Origin: Polyangiaceae bacterium
Lineage (GTDB): Bacteria > Myxococcota_A > Polyangia > Polyangiales > Polyangiaceae
Assembly: GCA_013214025.1 (NCBI GenBank)
Contig: JABSRN010000023.1
Coordinates: 1-44,081 of the forward strand
Direction of reading: 5' to 3'
DNA length: 44,081 nt
Part shown: positions 33,057 to 41,226 of the stretch, piece after piece
Position numbering within the stretch: the stretch's first letter is position 1
How the letters are laid out: the number at the start of each line of letters is the position of its first letter
Position numbers and translations under genes: made by a program
The notes under the pieces: generated by a model
The model's database searches: none
Told to the model about the DNA's origin: nothing
Seen by the model: the letters and a program-made list of their open reading frames with translations, nothing else

Positions 33057-34646
33057 CTAGGGCTCAATGCTCTGGGTAGGGAAGTGCTTGGCGAATTGCT
33101 CGCGTCCTTTCGGGTAGTTCGGGAATCGATTGAGCAGCGACCGGTAAAATGCGCGGGACGCTTGATACTGTCCGCGCCGTGCCATGACATCCGCCAAGTT
33201 GAAGGCAACTTTCGGATCTTGGGGCCAGAGGGTAACCGCCTGAGCGAGCACCGATTGTGCGGAAGCGTGATCGCCGGCGCGAACATAGAGCCGAGCCATG
33301 TTGTTCATTGATCGGCGCGCAATTTCGGACTGTTGCGGAGCGCGTTTGATGGCCGCTGAGTAGGCATTCACGGCGGCGGCTTCGTCACCGCGATTCTCCA
33401 TCTGTTTGGCGATTTGATAGGGCGGGATGGGGGAACCGGGGGCTGCTTGCGCGGCGTCGACGAATAGGGCGAGGGAGTCGGAGAACAGGGAGGCCCGAGT
33501 CGCCGTGAGCCCCCCGAGAGATACCAAAATAGCCGCCGCGACCAGGAGCCGCGCGCGACCGAGGGAGCGCAGCACCGCTGCCGTGCCGAGTCCGAGTCCG
33601 AGGACTGTAAAGTACAGATAGCGATCCGCCATGGTGTTTTGCAGCGGGAAAAACACTTGGCTGACCGGCAACAACGGCAGCCAAAAGAAGACGCTGGCAG
33701 CGAGCGGTAGCGACTGCTGGTACTTGAAGTAGGCTACCGTGGCGCCCAGCAGGCTCGCCCCGCACACAAGCCAACCCAGCACTGCGGTGGCCGAGAAGCT
33801 GGTGAGTGGCTGCACGTCGTACACGATGGACAAATCGAAGGGGAACAAGAGCTGTCCGAAGTAGCGGACCCATACTTCGCCCATGGTGATGAAGGCGGCG
33901 CTAGGGGAGCCACCGAGCGGTTCGCCCACCATGTGCACGACACCACCGATGTGATGGTGAACCGCGAAGGCCGCTAGGCCGACTCCGAGACTGACTCCGA
34001 GCACACCCCAGTGGGGTCTACGGCGGGCGAGCAGGTCGTGCATCAACAGGAGGCCACCCGCCACGACGGTCATGGCTTTGGAGAAATGCGCCAAGGCAAG
34101 TAGGCCGGGGGTGAACCAAATCAGGCGATCGCGTCGGGTGTAGCTCAACCACGCCATGGCAACGAAACAACCCGCCAGTACGTCTTTGCGGCTAGCGATC
34201 CACGCCACCGATTCGACGTGCACGGGATGCAGCGCGAACAGCAGGATCGTCAACTCCACGGTCCAGCGATCTTTCAGAGCCGCCCCCAGAGCCGCTCGCA
34301 GTAGCAATACCGTGATAACGTAAAGAACAACGTTGTTGAATCGCATCAGGCGAGGCGAGTCTCCAAACAGGCCAAATTCGAGCAGGTGACTGATGTCTCG
34401 AATTGGCAGATACTCCGCGCCCAGTGCAAATCGTGTCGCGGCGTCGAACTGTGTGAATATCGCTTGGCAGTGGGCGAGGCTAAACTCGTGAAGGATTCGG
34501 TTGTTTTGAACCAACCAATCGTCGTCGTATGCCAGATAGCCACCCCCGAAGCTCGGCAAGTAGACCAACAAGAGGAGAGCGGTGAGCCAAATGGCGGGTG
34601 CGCGGGTTCGTGCTAGCTCAACGGAATGGGGCGACGACGCGTTCAC
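33057..34646 (-). CDS. TMTC-like membrane glycosyltransferase with C-terminal TPRs
   Basis: A 529-aa membrane protein from GTG 34646. About ten hydrophobic segments form a GT-C-type core: the first luminal/periplasmic loop has YLAYDDDWLVQNN (acidic pair), then HPVHVESVAWIASRKDVLA, the strongest signature of the TMTC/DUF1736 group, and ADRYLYFTVLGLG. Residues about 400-525 are tetratricopeptide repeats (AVNAYSAAIKRAPQ, SMNNMARLYVRAGDHASAQS, ...FNLADVMARRGQYQAS). In animals TMTC proteins are O-mannosyltransferases; bacterial relatives are mostly uncharacterised. The start lies five bases from the hspQ stop, so the two are an operon. The frame is open 53 codons further up inside hspQ, but that part looks antisense-like. 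Confidence 0.8.
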   Translation of the reverse strand: MNASSPHSVELARTRAPAIWLTALLLLVYLPSFGGGYLAYDDDWLVQNNRILHEFSLAHCQAIFTQFDAATRFALGAEYLPIRDISHLLEFGLFGDSPRLMRFNNVVLYVITVLLLRAALGAALKDRWTVELTILLFALHPVHVESVAWIASRKDVLAGCFVAMAWLSYTRRDRLIWFTPGLLALAHFSKAMTVVAGGLLLMHDLLARRRPHWGVLGVSLGVGLAAFAVHHHIGGVVHMVGEPLGGSPSAAFITMGEVWVRYFGQLLFPFDLSIVYDVQPLTSFSATAVLGWLVCGASLLGATVAYFKYQQSLPLAASVFFWLPLLPVSQVFFPLQNTMADRYLYFTVLGLGLGTAAVLRSLGRARLLVAAAILVSLGGLTATRASLFSDSLALFVDAAQAAPGSPIPPYQIAKQMENRGDEAAAVNAYSAAIKRAPQQSEIARRSMNNMARLYVRAGDHASAQSVLAQAVTLWPQDPKVAFNLADVMARRGQYQASRAFYRSLLNRFPNYPKGREQFAKHFPTQSIEP

Positions 34647-34650
34647 GGCT

Positions 34651-34965
34651 TCAGTTGAGATCTCGAGTGCGCACGTAGTGGTCGCCCACTTTTTTGTCGA
34701 AAAACTCGTCGAGGCGAGGATGAACGATCGGTAGCCCTCCCCCAGCGCACGCAAGATGGCGCTCGGCGACGTAGGTTTCCTGGTCGGAGCTGTGCACCAG
34801 AACACGGTACCAAGGTTTGTCCTTGGGGGGCCGAGACCGCGCCACCTGCTCGTACCACTCGTCGCTCAGCCCGAAATTGAAATCGATGTCCACAACCACG
34901 CCTCGGTAGCCGAATTTCTCGTGGGTCACGATTTGACCGATCATGAATTTTGGTGAATGGGGCAC
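34651..34965 (-). CDS. hspQ: HspQ/YccV-like hemimethylated-DNA-binding family protein
   Basis: A 104-aa cytoplasmic protein of the YccV/HspQ fold: FMIGQIVTHEKFGYRGVVVDID, then WYEQVARSRPPKDKPWYRVLV, TYVAERHL and a C-terminal PIVHPRLDEFF. In Escherichia coli HspQ is a Lon substrate and specificity enhancer and was first described as binding hemimethylated DNA. The protein is of normal length with no visible lesion. ATG 34965 is the natural start. A 17-bp dyad (35047-35063) lies about 80 bp upstream and could be an operator. It sits first in a two-gene unit with the TMTC-like glycosyltransferase. Confidence 0.85.
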   Translation of the reverse strand: MPHSPKFMIGQIVTHEKFGYRGVVVDIDFNFGLSDEWYEQVARSRPPKDKPWYRVLVHSSDQETYVAERHLACAGGGLPIVHPRLDEFFDKKVGDHYVRTRDLN

Positions 34966-35046
34966 AGGCGGTCCAGTTCGGCGCGTCAGAGCGCTGGTTT
35001 CATCGGGATCCTAGCCCACAGCGGGGAAGGCGAGCGGATTCTCGCA

Positions 35047-35063
35047 TGTTAACGACGTTAACA
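35047..35063. promoter_or_regulatory. Perfect dyad, possible operator
   Basis: TGTTAACGACGTTAACA is perfectly symmetrical (8-bp arms, one central base). It lies 82 bp upstream of the hspQ start and about 145 bp upstream of the decayed hybrid kinase. The size and symmetry fit a dimeric repressor site. No cognate regulator gene is adjacent, so the assignment is tentative. Confidence 0.45.
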
Positions 35064-35208
35064 TGGCGATTCAGGGGCGCACCATGACCGTGGCTCGTCT
35101 CAGGGAGCGCTGCCCCGCGGACACGCGACTGGTGGGGGCAGTGTATTTCCGCCGAACCGCCGGTATTGGCCGCTAACGTAGGCTCAATAATCGCTGTCTT
35201 TAACGCGG

Positions 35209-36219
35209 ATGGGTGGGAAAGATCAGGATAGTTGGGTCTCGGGCAACGATGCCGAGCACGAGCTCAAAACTGAGCTGGAACGGATGGTCGACGTTGCGGA
35301 GATGCGCGGTATCGGTTCGTTCGAGGAGACCGAGGTTCTCCTGCGGTGTCGCCGAATCGAGCTGTTGACGGAGCAAGTAAGCGCACTGCAAGAAGACGAG
35401 CTGGAATTGCTGAGCAACGGGGTGCTGCGACTCGATGCCGAGTTGCAAAAGTCCCGGGACCGCGCGTTGGAGCTGGCGCAATCCAAGTCGGACTTCCTGA
35501 CAAATATGAGTGATGGGATCAGCACCCCAATAAACGGAGTGCTCGGGATGAGCGTGCCCCTACTCACCTGCATTGCGGATGATGTGCCCCAGTGGGTGCT
35601 GGGCGATCCTGGTCGAATCCGGCAGCTATTGCTCAACGTGCTCGGAAACGCCGTCAAGTTCACCGAAGACGGTTCCGTCAGGCTGCGCGCGACCTGCCAA
35701 TTGATGGACGGTCAGCGATGCCGTCTTAGCGTTTATGTGGAAGATAGCGGGGTCGGTATCGCACTCGAGCGGCTCGAGGCGATCTTTGGGCACTTCACTC
35801 AGGCAGTGTCTGGCTCCACCCGGCGATTCGGCGGTACCGGCATGGGGCTGAGTGTCAGTCAAAAACTGGCCGAGCTGATGGCGGGCACCATTTAGGCGAG
35901 GAGCGCTGGCATCGGTCGTGGCTCATCCTTCGAGATCAGCATTGAGCTAGCTGTTTCGGACAACAAGATCAACCAGAAGGTAGCCGTTCGAGCGCTGGAA
36001 AAACTAGGAGCTGTCGTCGAGGTGCCCGACAATGGTCGGCTCGGCGTGCACATGCATGCATCCGGCGAGTACGACGCTGTGCTGATGGACTGCCAGATGC
36101 CGGAGATGGACGATTACGTGACCAAATCGCTTCAAGCGGGCTGCCCTCGGCGAGGTAGTTGTCCGGTGGACTTCGAGCTAGAGCCGCTTACAATTTATCC
36201 GTTGCCTTACCGGCTTTGA
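35209..36219 (+). pseudogene. Hybrid histidine kinase-receiver remnant
   Basis: A coiled-coil start is followed by a HisKA region in which the phosphorylated His is replaced: NMSDGISTPINGVLGM instead of the usual NMSHEIRTPMNG; GAT stands at 35512-35514. After ...VPLL about 90-100 residues are missing and the sequence resumes at QWVLGDPGRIRQLLLNVLGN (N-box), DSGVGI (G1) and GGTGMGLSVSQKL (G2). A TAG (35893-35895) ends the frame, but beyond it the same frame continues as a receiver: SDNKINQKVAVRALEKLG, YDAVLMDCQMPEMD with the phospho-acceptor Asp, then directly DYVTKSL, so about 50 receiver residues are deleted. Two internal deletions, loss of the key His and a nonsense codon make activity impossible. 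The tail overlaps the rhodanese gene on the other strand. Confidence 0.8.
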
Positions 36220-36631
36220 CCCACCCTTTGATACCGGCTGGCATGACGCTCACCTCGGTGTAGCCGTCTGCGAGCGCTAGGGACGCCGCGTGGTGGGAGG
36301 CACCGCAGCGTTCGGTAGCGCAGTAAAATACAAGGGCTGTCTCTTTGGCATCCGGCAGATTTGAGACGTCACTGTAGGAGACCAAAATGGCCCCAGGCAC
36401 GACGCCGTACTGCTGTCGGAGTTGGTCCCGGTTGACATCGACAAACTGGCTCTGAGACAGCTCTGCTTCGTCGACGGAGAGCTCCGTCACCGAGGCTTCA
36501 CTGGACTCCGCAACGGATGCGGTGTCCGTGTCGCCCGTCGAGCCGGACTTGGCAGGCGCGGAAGGGGAGCCGCAGCCATTCAGGTAGACAATCGCTATCC
36601 CTCCAATAATCAAGATATCCAAAAAGCGCAT
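36188..36631 (-). CDS. Rhodanese-like lipoprotein
   Basis: A 147-aa exported protein. The N terminus is a short hydrophobic signal with lipobox VYLNGC, followed by a Ser/Thr/Asp-rich linker. Residues about 63-143 are a single rhodanese fold: FVDVNRDQLRQQYGVVPGAI, ALVFYCATERCGASHHAA (first Cys at the active-loop position, second Cys four residues on), and GYTEVSVMPAGIKGWVKAG. Single-domain rhodaneses transfer sulfur from thiosulfate or other donors to thiol acceptors. A periplasmic lipoprotein form suggests sulfide or redox chemistry outside the cytoplasm. ATG 36631 has GAGAGG about nine bases upstream. Its 3' end overlaps the tail of the kinase remnant by 32 bp. Confidence 0.82.
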   Translation of the reverse strand: MRFLDILIIGGIAIVYLNGCGSPSAPAKSGSTGDTDTASVAESSEASVTELSVDEAELSQSQFVDVNRDQLRQQYGVVPGAILVSYSDVSNLPDAKETALVFYCATERCGASHHAASLALADGYTEVSVMPAGIKGWVKAGKATDKL

Positions 36632-36917
36632 GATGCCATTCCTCTCGGGAGTTCGTTGACACTAGCCTAACGGATCAGCGCCCGTCCGAGTTTCAGCGAG
36701 AGGGCGATTTTAGCCAGGGGGTGCGGCGGCGGAGAATGTCCGGCGGCCGGTCTTGGGTTTGCGAAACCGAGGGCGTGGTAGCTCGCAGAGTCACGCAGAG
36801 CCGGTTGCGCCCGTGACTCGGATGTCATGGTGATGGGCCAGCGGCACACAAACTAGCTGGATGTGAGTCGGATATCGCCCTGTCAGCTTGGCCCAAGCTT
36901 TGCTTATTGAGCCGGGC

Positions 36918-38558
36918 ATGGCTTTAAGAATATCTCCCCGCAGTTGGCAACTCGGGTTGTATGCGGCTCTCGGATTGGTTCCTTCGTGCGGAGCTGTGGT
37001 GACGTCGGAATCCGGAATTGACGGTGTCGGTGCGGACACTCCCGGAGCTGGAGGTGGCGTCGCGGCAGACGCGGCGGTGGGTCCCGATGCTTCGGGAGGA
37101 TCGGCTTCTGCTGGTACTGGCGCTGGCGGCGTCGCCGCTGCCGGCACAAGTTTCGGTGGCTCGGCTTCTGGCGGTGTCGGCCCGGGGGGCCCGGTACCGG
37201 AGGACGGCGGCGGGAGCGGCGGCAACCTGAACCTAGCGAACCCGTTCCCCTGCGTGCCCCTGGCGAACCCGCCGGTGGATGACTTCGGATTTCAGACTTG
37301 CGAAGGCGAACTAGTTCGTCGCTACGCTGAGCGCACCTGCACTTTCGCCCCGCCGCAGCCGGGGCCGGCGCCGGATGGGGCAGTCGACACTTGTGCGACC
37401 CATGAAGGCTGTAACGCGAGCGAGCTCTCCTTCTGCGAGCGGGATAGATGGTCCGGAGGCACGATTTGTTCGGAGGCGTGTCAGACAGACGCCGATTGTG
37501 CGGAGGGATCGATCTGTGAATGCGGCGCAGAGGTGTCCCGTTGTGTCCCAGCGACGTGCACGACAGACGCCGACTGTGAGGGCGACTTGCTGTGCACGCT
37601 CCATAGTGCGGATCCCTTTGAGAACTGTGGTTATCGGGCCTATGGTTGTCAGTCGTACCAGGACGCCTGTGGGGGCAACTTAGATTGCGACGGAGGCGGG
37701 TTCTGTTCCGATTGGGGAACTCGGAGCTGTGATGGCTGTGTTAGCATCGGTAGGCCGTTCCTGGTGTCTGGCGAAGCCCGGGTGGCAGCAGCCGTCGCCC
37801 GCTCGGATTGGGCGACGGCTGAGCTCGCGCCGTCGCTTTCCGTCGGTCCCGTGAGTCGAGCGGCATTGGCGAGGGAGTGGACTCGCATCGCGCTCATGGA
37901 GCACGCGTCCATCGCGGCCTTCGCGCGATTCACCCTCCAGCTCTTGCAGGTGGCAGCACCCCAGGATCTCATCGAGCAATCCAACCGAGCGATGCATGAC
38001 GAGGCGCGGCATGCGCGGATGGCGTTCACTCTGGCCAGCGCCTACGGCGAACAACCGGTAGGCCCGGATACGCTGGACATGAGCGATTCGATGAACGGCT
38101 GGGATGTGGAAAGTTTGCTTGTGACCACGATCGAAGAGGGCTGCATTGGCGAGACGGTGGCCGCCATGATCGCGGCCGAGGGCAGCGCGAGAGCTGAAGA
38201 TCCCGTCGTTCGCGCCGCCCTGGCGGAAATCGCGGACGACGAAAACCGCCACTCGCAATTAGCCTGGCGCTTCGTTGCTTGGGCGCTGACTGAGTACGGA
38301 CAGCGGGCGCACGATATCGTCCGGCGCGAATTTCAGCGCCATCTGAATACGCGGTTGGCTGCCACGGCGTTGTCCGTCCCGGGGCAAGAGCTCGCCATCG
38401 ATTTGCGGAGGCACGGGGTGCTCAGTCCGTCCCAGAGCTGGTCTCTCGCAGCCATCGCGCGCGCCGAAGTGATCGGCCCCTGCGCCATCGAACTGTTGCG
38501 CAGTGTCCCTGCGCCATTCGCGGACAATCGGCCGCGTTCCCGTGAGTTGGTCGCCTGA
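36918..38558 (+). CDS. Cys-rich lipoprotein with C-terminal ferritin-like di-iron domain
   Basis: A 546-aa exported protein. Lipobox LVPSC (Cys 24), a long Gly/Ala/Ser linker, then a Cys-rich part (about 110-285) with EGF-like pairs such as CQTDADCAEGSICECG and CTTDADCEGDLLC. From about 315 a four-helix ferritin-like domain carries ligands E328 (MEHASIAAF), E362 and H365 (DEARHARM), E412 (GETVAAM), and E442 and H445 (DENRHSQL). The set is complete, so iron binding is expected, outside the cytoplasm, which is unusual for this fold. The cytoplasmic paralogue at 9429 shares the pattern. A role in extracellular iron or redox chemistry is inferred. ATG 36918 is preferred over 36888. The gene is intact. 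Confidence 0.82.
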   Translation: MALRISPRSWQLGLYAALGLVPSCGAVVTSESGIDGVGADTPGAGGGVAADAAVGPDASGGSASAGTGAGGVAAAGTSFGGSASGGVGPGGPVPEDGGGSGGNLNLANPFPCVPLANPPVDDFGFQTCEGELVRRYAERTCTFAPPQPGPAPDGAVDTCATHEGCNASELSFCERDRWSGGTICSEACQTDADCAEGSICECGAEVSRCVPATCTTDADCEGDLLCTLHSADPFENCGYRAYGCQSYQDACGGNLDCDGGGFCSDWGTRSCDGCVSIGRPFLVSGEARVAAAVARSDWATAELAPSLSVGPVSRAALAREWTRIALMEHASIAAFARFTLQLLQVAAPQDLIEQSNRAMHDEARHARMAFTLASAYGEQPVGPDTLDMSDSMNGWDVESLLVTTIEEGCIGETVAAMIAAEGSARAEDPVVRAALAEIADDENRHSQLAWRFVAWALTEYGQRAHDIVRREFQRHLNTRLAATALSVPGQELAIDLRRHGVLSPSQSWSLAAIARAEVIGPCAIELLRSVPAPFADNRPRSRELVA

Positions 38559-38575
38559 CGGTCTCAGCCGCCTCA

Positions 38576-39068
38576 CTAGGCTGCGGGCTGCTCCGCCTTT
38601 GGTGGAGGTGTGCGGGGGGGCCACTGTACGATGAAGCGAACGACGGTGCCAGCGCCGGGAACGGAGCGCACTTCGACCTCGCCCCCTATGTCGTGACAAG
38701 CCGCTTTTATGGCGCTCATGCCGACGCCCCGTCCGGAAGTGTTGGTCGTATGGTCGCGACTGCTCACGCCGTCAGTGAACATCGCCGGGACGAGGTCTTC
38801 GCGCGTTTCGGCCGGAAGCTGAGCTCTGCGCGCCCTGCTGGACAACGTGAATCAAGCCTTGGTGACGATCGACCGAAACGGAGACATCCTTGTCCTCTAA
38901 TCCCAGGTTGAGCCGTGCCAGTTCATCGTATGACGTCGCAAGATCCGACACCATTCGGTTAAAAGCGCCGGCCAAGAGCTCGACTTCGTCTCCACAATGG
39001 ACTTCCGCCCGGACGTTTTTCTTGCCGCGAGCCAGCTCCTCCCCAGCGTTCGGTTGCACAGCTGGCAA
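38576..39068 (-). pseudogene. HAMP-histidine kinase remnant, deleted and partly inverted
   Basis: The 5' part encodes a HAMP domain and linker helix (EVHCGDEVELLAGAFNRM, DELARLNLGLED). The 3' part, in another frame, encodes the last half of a CheA-like HATPase (REDLVPAMFTDGVSS, SGRGVGMSAIKAACHDIGG, SVPGAGTVVRF). The phosphotransfer region and N-box are missing. Between the two halves, the expected next segment (ALRALLDNVNQALVTIDRNG, the start of the following sensor-like domain in this kinase type) is present only on the opposite strand, at 38823-38896. So a small inversion appears to have accompanied the deletion. The remnant cannot encode an active kinase. It follows, in convergent orientation, an intact ferritin-like lipoprotein gene. 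Confidence 0.7.
38823..38896 (+). other. Inverted internal segment of the kinase remnant
   Basis: Reads ALRALLDNVNQALVTIDRNG then DILVL and a stop on the plus strand. The matching N-terminal parts (HAMP) and C-terminal parts (HATPase) on either side read on the minus strand. A stop codon (TGA, 38820-38822) immediately precedes it. In intact relatives this segment follows the HAMP linker in the same direction. Confidence 0.6.
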
Positions 39069-39117
39069 TCCATCGCCGTAACCGATAGAAATGATCCAGT
39101 TTTTCTAGCCAGGAATT

Positions 39118-41180
39118 AGGGACACATACCTAGTGTTTTTGTTGAGCGACTTTCGCGCAACGGGGTCGATAAGATCGACTTGTTGCTGATGATCGACAAC
39201 TCGAGGTCCATGGCGGACAAACAAGCCATATTGCTGGAAGCCATTCCGAAGCTCGTGGACCGACTGGTCAACCCCAAGTGTGTGCCGGTCGGCGGTGGCC
39301 CTCTAACTGAGCCAGGACGGGACGGTTGCCCCGCGGGCAGCGAGAGTGAGTTTCGCGCGGTGCACGACAGCCACATCGGTTTCATCAGTTCCAGCTTGGG
39401 TGCCTGGGGAGTGGGAGATCGTTGTTCGACTGCCGGGGGAGCCGATATGGCCCACTTGATCCCCACGGTGCGCGATGTGGACGTGCCCGAATTTCTCAGC
39501 GTAACCGACACGACTGATAGGAACACGTTTCGTGATGCTCTCACCCGGACGGTGGAAGCGATCGGTGAAAACGGTTGTGGATATGAGGCCTCGCTAGAGG
39601 CGTGGTACCGGTTTTTAGTAGATCAGGCGCTCTATGCCTCCCTCGAGATTGATGCTCAGAAAGTGCAACGCCGGGTGGGTATCGATGAAGAACTGTTGGC
39701 GCAGCGAGCGCGGTTTCTTCGACCAGATTCCTTGGTGTCGGTGTTGATGTTGAGCGATGAAAACGATTGTTCGCTCCAAGCCGAAGGCGTCGGCTGGATT
39801 CCGGTGGGTTACACCAACGGAAACATGTTTCGAGGGTCCACTGTGTGTGTGAAGCAAACCCTGACGATGCCTGTTGTTACAACTGTGAAATGGTACCGCT
39901 GTCGGGTTGCGAGGCGGATCCCGTGTGTCAATCAGATGGGCGGCATGATTCCAACACCGACCCTTTGAACCTCCGTTGCTGGGATCAGAAGGGTTGTTTC
40001 GGATATGATTTCATGTATCCGCCTGAACGCTACGTGAACGCGTTGAGGAATTCTCAATTGTGCACCTCCAATCCGGATCTATCCTTGGGCGCTTGTCCCC
40101 CGGAAGACATCCACCCGAACCCGCTGTTTGTTTTTGGCGGCGTCGGGCGTTCGCCAGAACAGGTCATTCTGGGTGGCATCATTGGCCTACGGTGGCAAGA
40201 CATCGCAGTAGATCGCGAGCACGAGGAGTTGCGGTATCTGCGAGGGGATCAAATTCCGTGGAGCGCATTGGTGGGAGGTGTCGACGGGCCCGTGAACAAC
40301 CCACGCATGCGTGAAAGCCGGGACCCGCGAAGTGGCTTGCCGGGACCCGCTGCCGCGTACATGGCGGCTCCGATCTCGGGCCATGAGCACGAGATGATGG
40401 ATTCCTTACAATATTCCTGCATCTTTCCGGTGCCCACTCCGCAACTGTGTCTGGACAGCAGCACGACGGGCTGCGATTGCCGAGACTCGGAACTGACTCG
40501 AAATCCCTTGTGCCAGGCGGCAGACGGCAGTTGCAGTTGCAGTCCCGGGCCAAGGCCTATCCCGGATCTCGTCACCTGTCGGTACTGCAGGGGTTGGGCG
40601 AAAGCGGAATCGTTGCGTCCATTTGCCCGAGGAACATCGATGATGATACGCGCCAGGACTACGGCTACAATCCAGCGATCGATGCCATTGTCGAGCGCTT
40701 GGCGGTTCAGCTGGGAGGTGGCTGTCTGGTTCAGGACGTTGCCCTGGTGCCCAACGGGGAAGGGGGCTCGAAGTGGCTTGTAGTGTGGTGGGGGCCACGG
40801 TTCCGAAGACACACTGCGCGTGTGATTCTGCCCAAGCGCGAGCCCTGGTACCAGATCTGTTGGAGGTGGCGCTTCGTGATGAGATGAAGCAGAAGGGGAT
40901 TGGTGGACCCGACACGGCCCCTTGCGCGGAGTACTGCCTGTGCGAGATCTTGCCCGCAGGCGGATCGGACTCTTCTGATGGCTACGCGGATTGTTTGAAC
41001 AATGAAAATTCCGAATCCATTGGCTGGTGTTATATCGACCCCGCCCGCGGTCTCGGCAATCCGGAGCTGGTGGAGGCGTGTGTGGACGATCCCCGCCTAC
41101 TCAAGTTCTCGGACCCTGAGGGCAACTTGCCCGCGACGGGGTCGACGACATTCATCGCCTGTCTGGGCGTTGGAAACTGA
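39118..41180 (+). pseudogene. VWA-like exported Cys-rich protein, three frameshifts, no signal peptide
   Basis: A member of a large exported family common in Polyangia. It begins at SVFVERLSRNGVDKIDLLLM, IDNSRSMADKQ (a MIDAS-like DxSxS: D-N-S-R-S), continues through CGYEASLEAWYRFLVD and MLSDENDCS, and ends at TTFIACLG. Three shifts interrupt it: in a TG dinucleotide repeat (39842-39851), in a CAGTTG repeat (about 40526-40545) and at G runs (40757-40766). Restoring them joins DDACCYNCEM..., AYPGSRHLSVLQGLG, VASICP and ...EYCLCEI as expected. The usual signal peptide and first ~40 residues are absent; a TAG precedes the homologous part. Slips at simple repeats may be sequencing errors, but the missing N terminus suggests a real truncation. 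Confidence 0.7.
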
Positions 41181-41226
41181 GAAGGCCGGCGCCGAATTTG
41201 GCTTTCTGGATACAGGGCTTTCTTCA

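Noticed and set aside
34647-34805. 53-codon N-terminal extension of the TMTC-like protein
   Set aside because: It lies inside hspQ in another frame and lacks membrane-protein character. GTG 34646 gives a natural start five bases from the hspQ stop.
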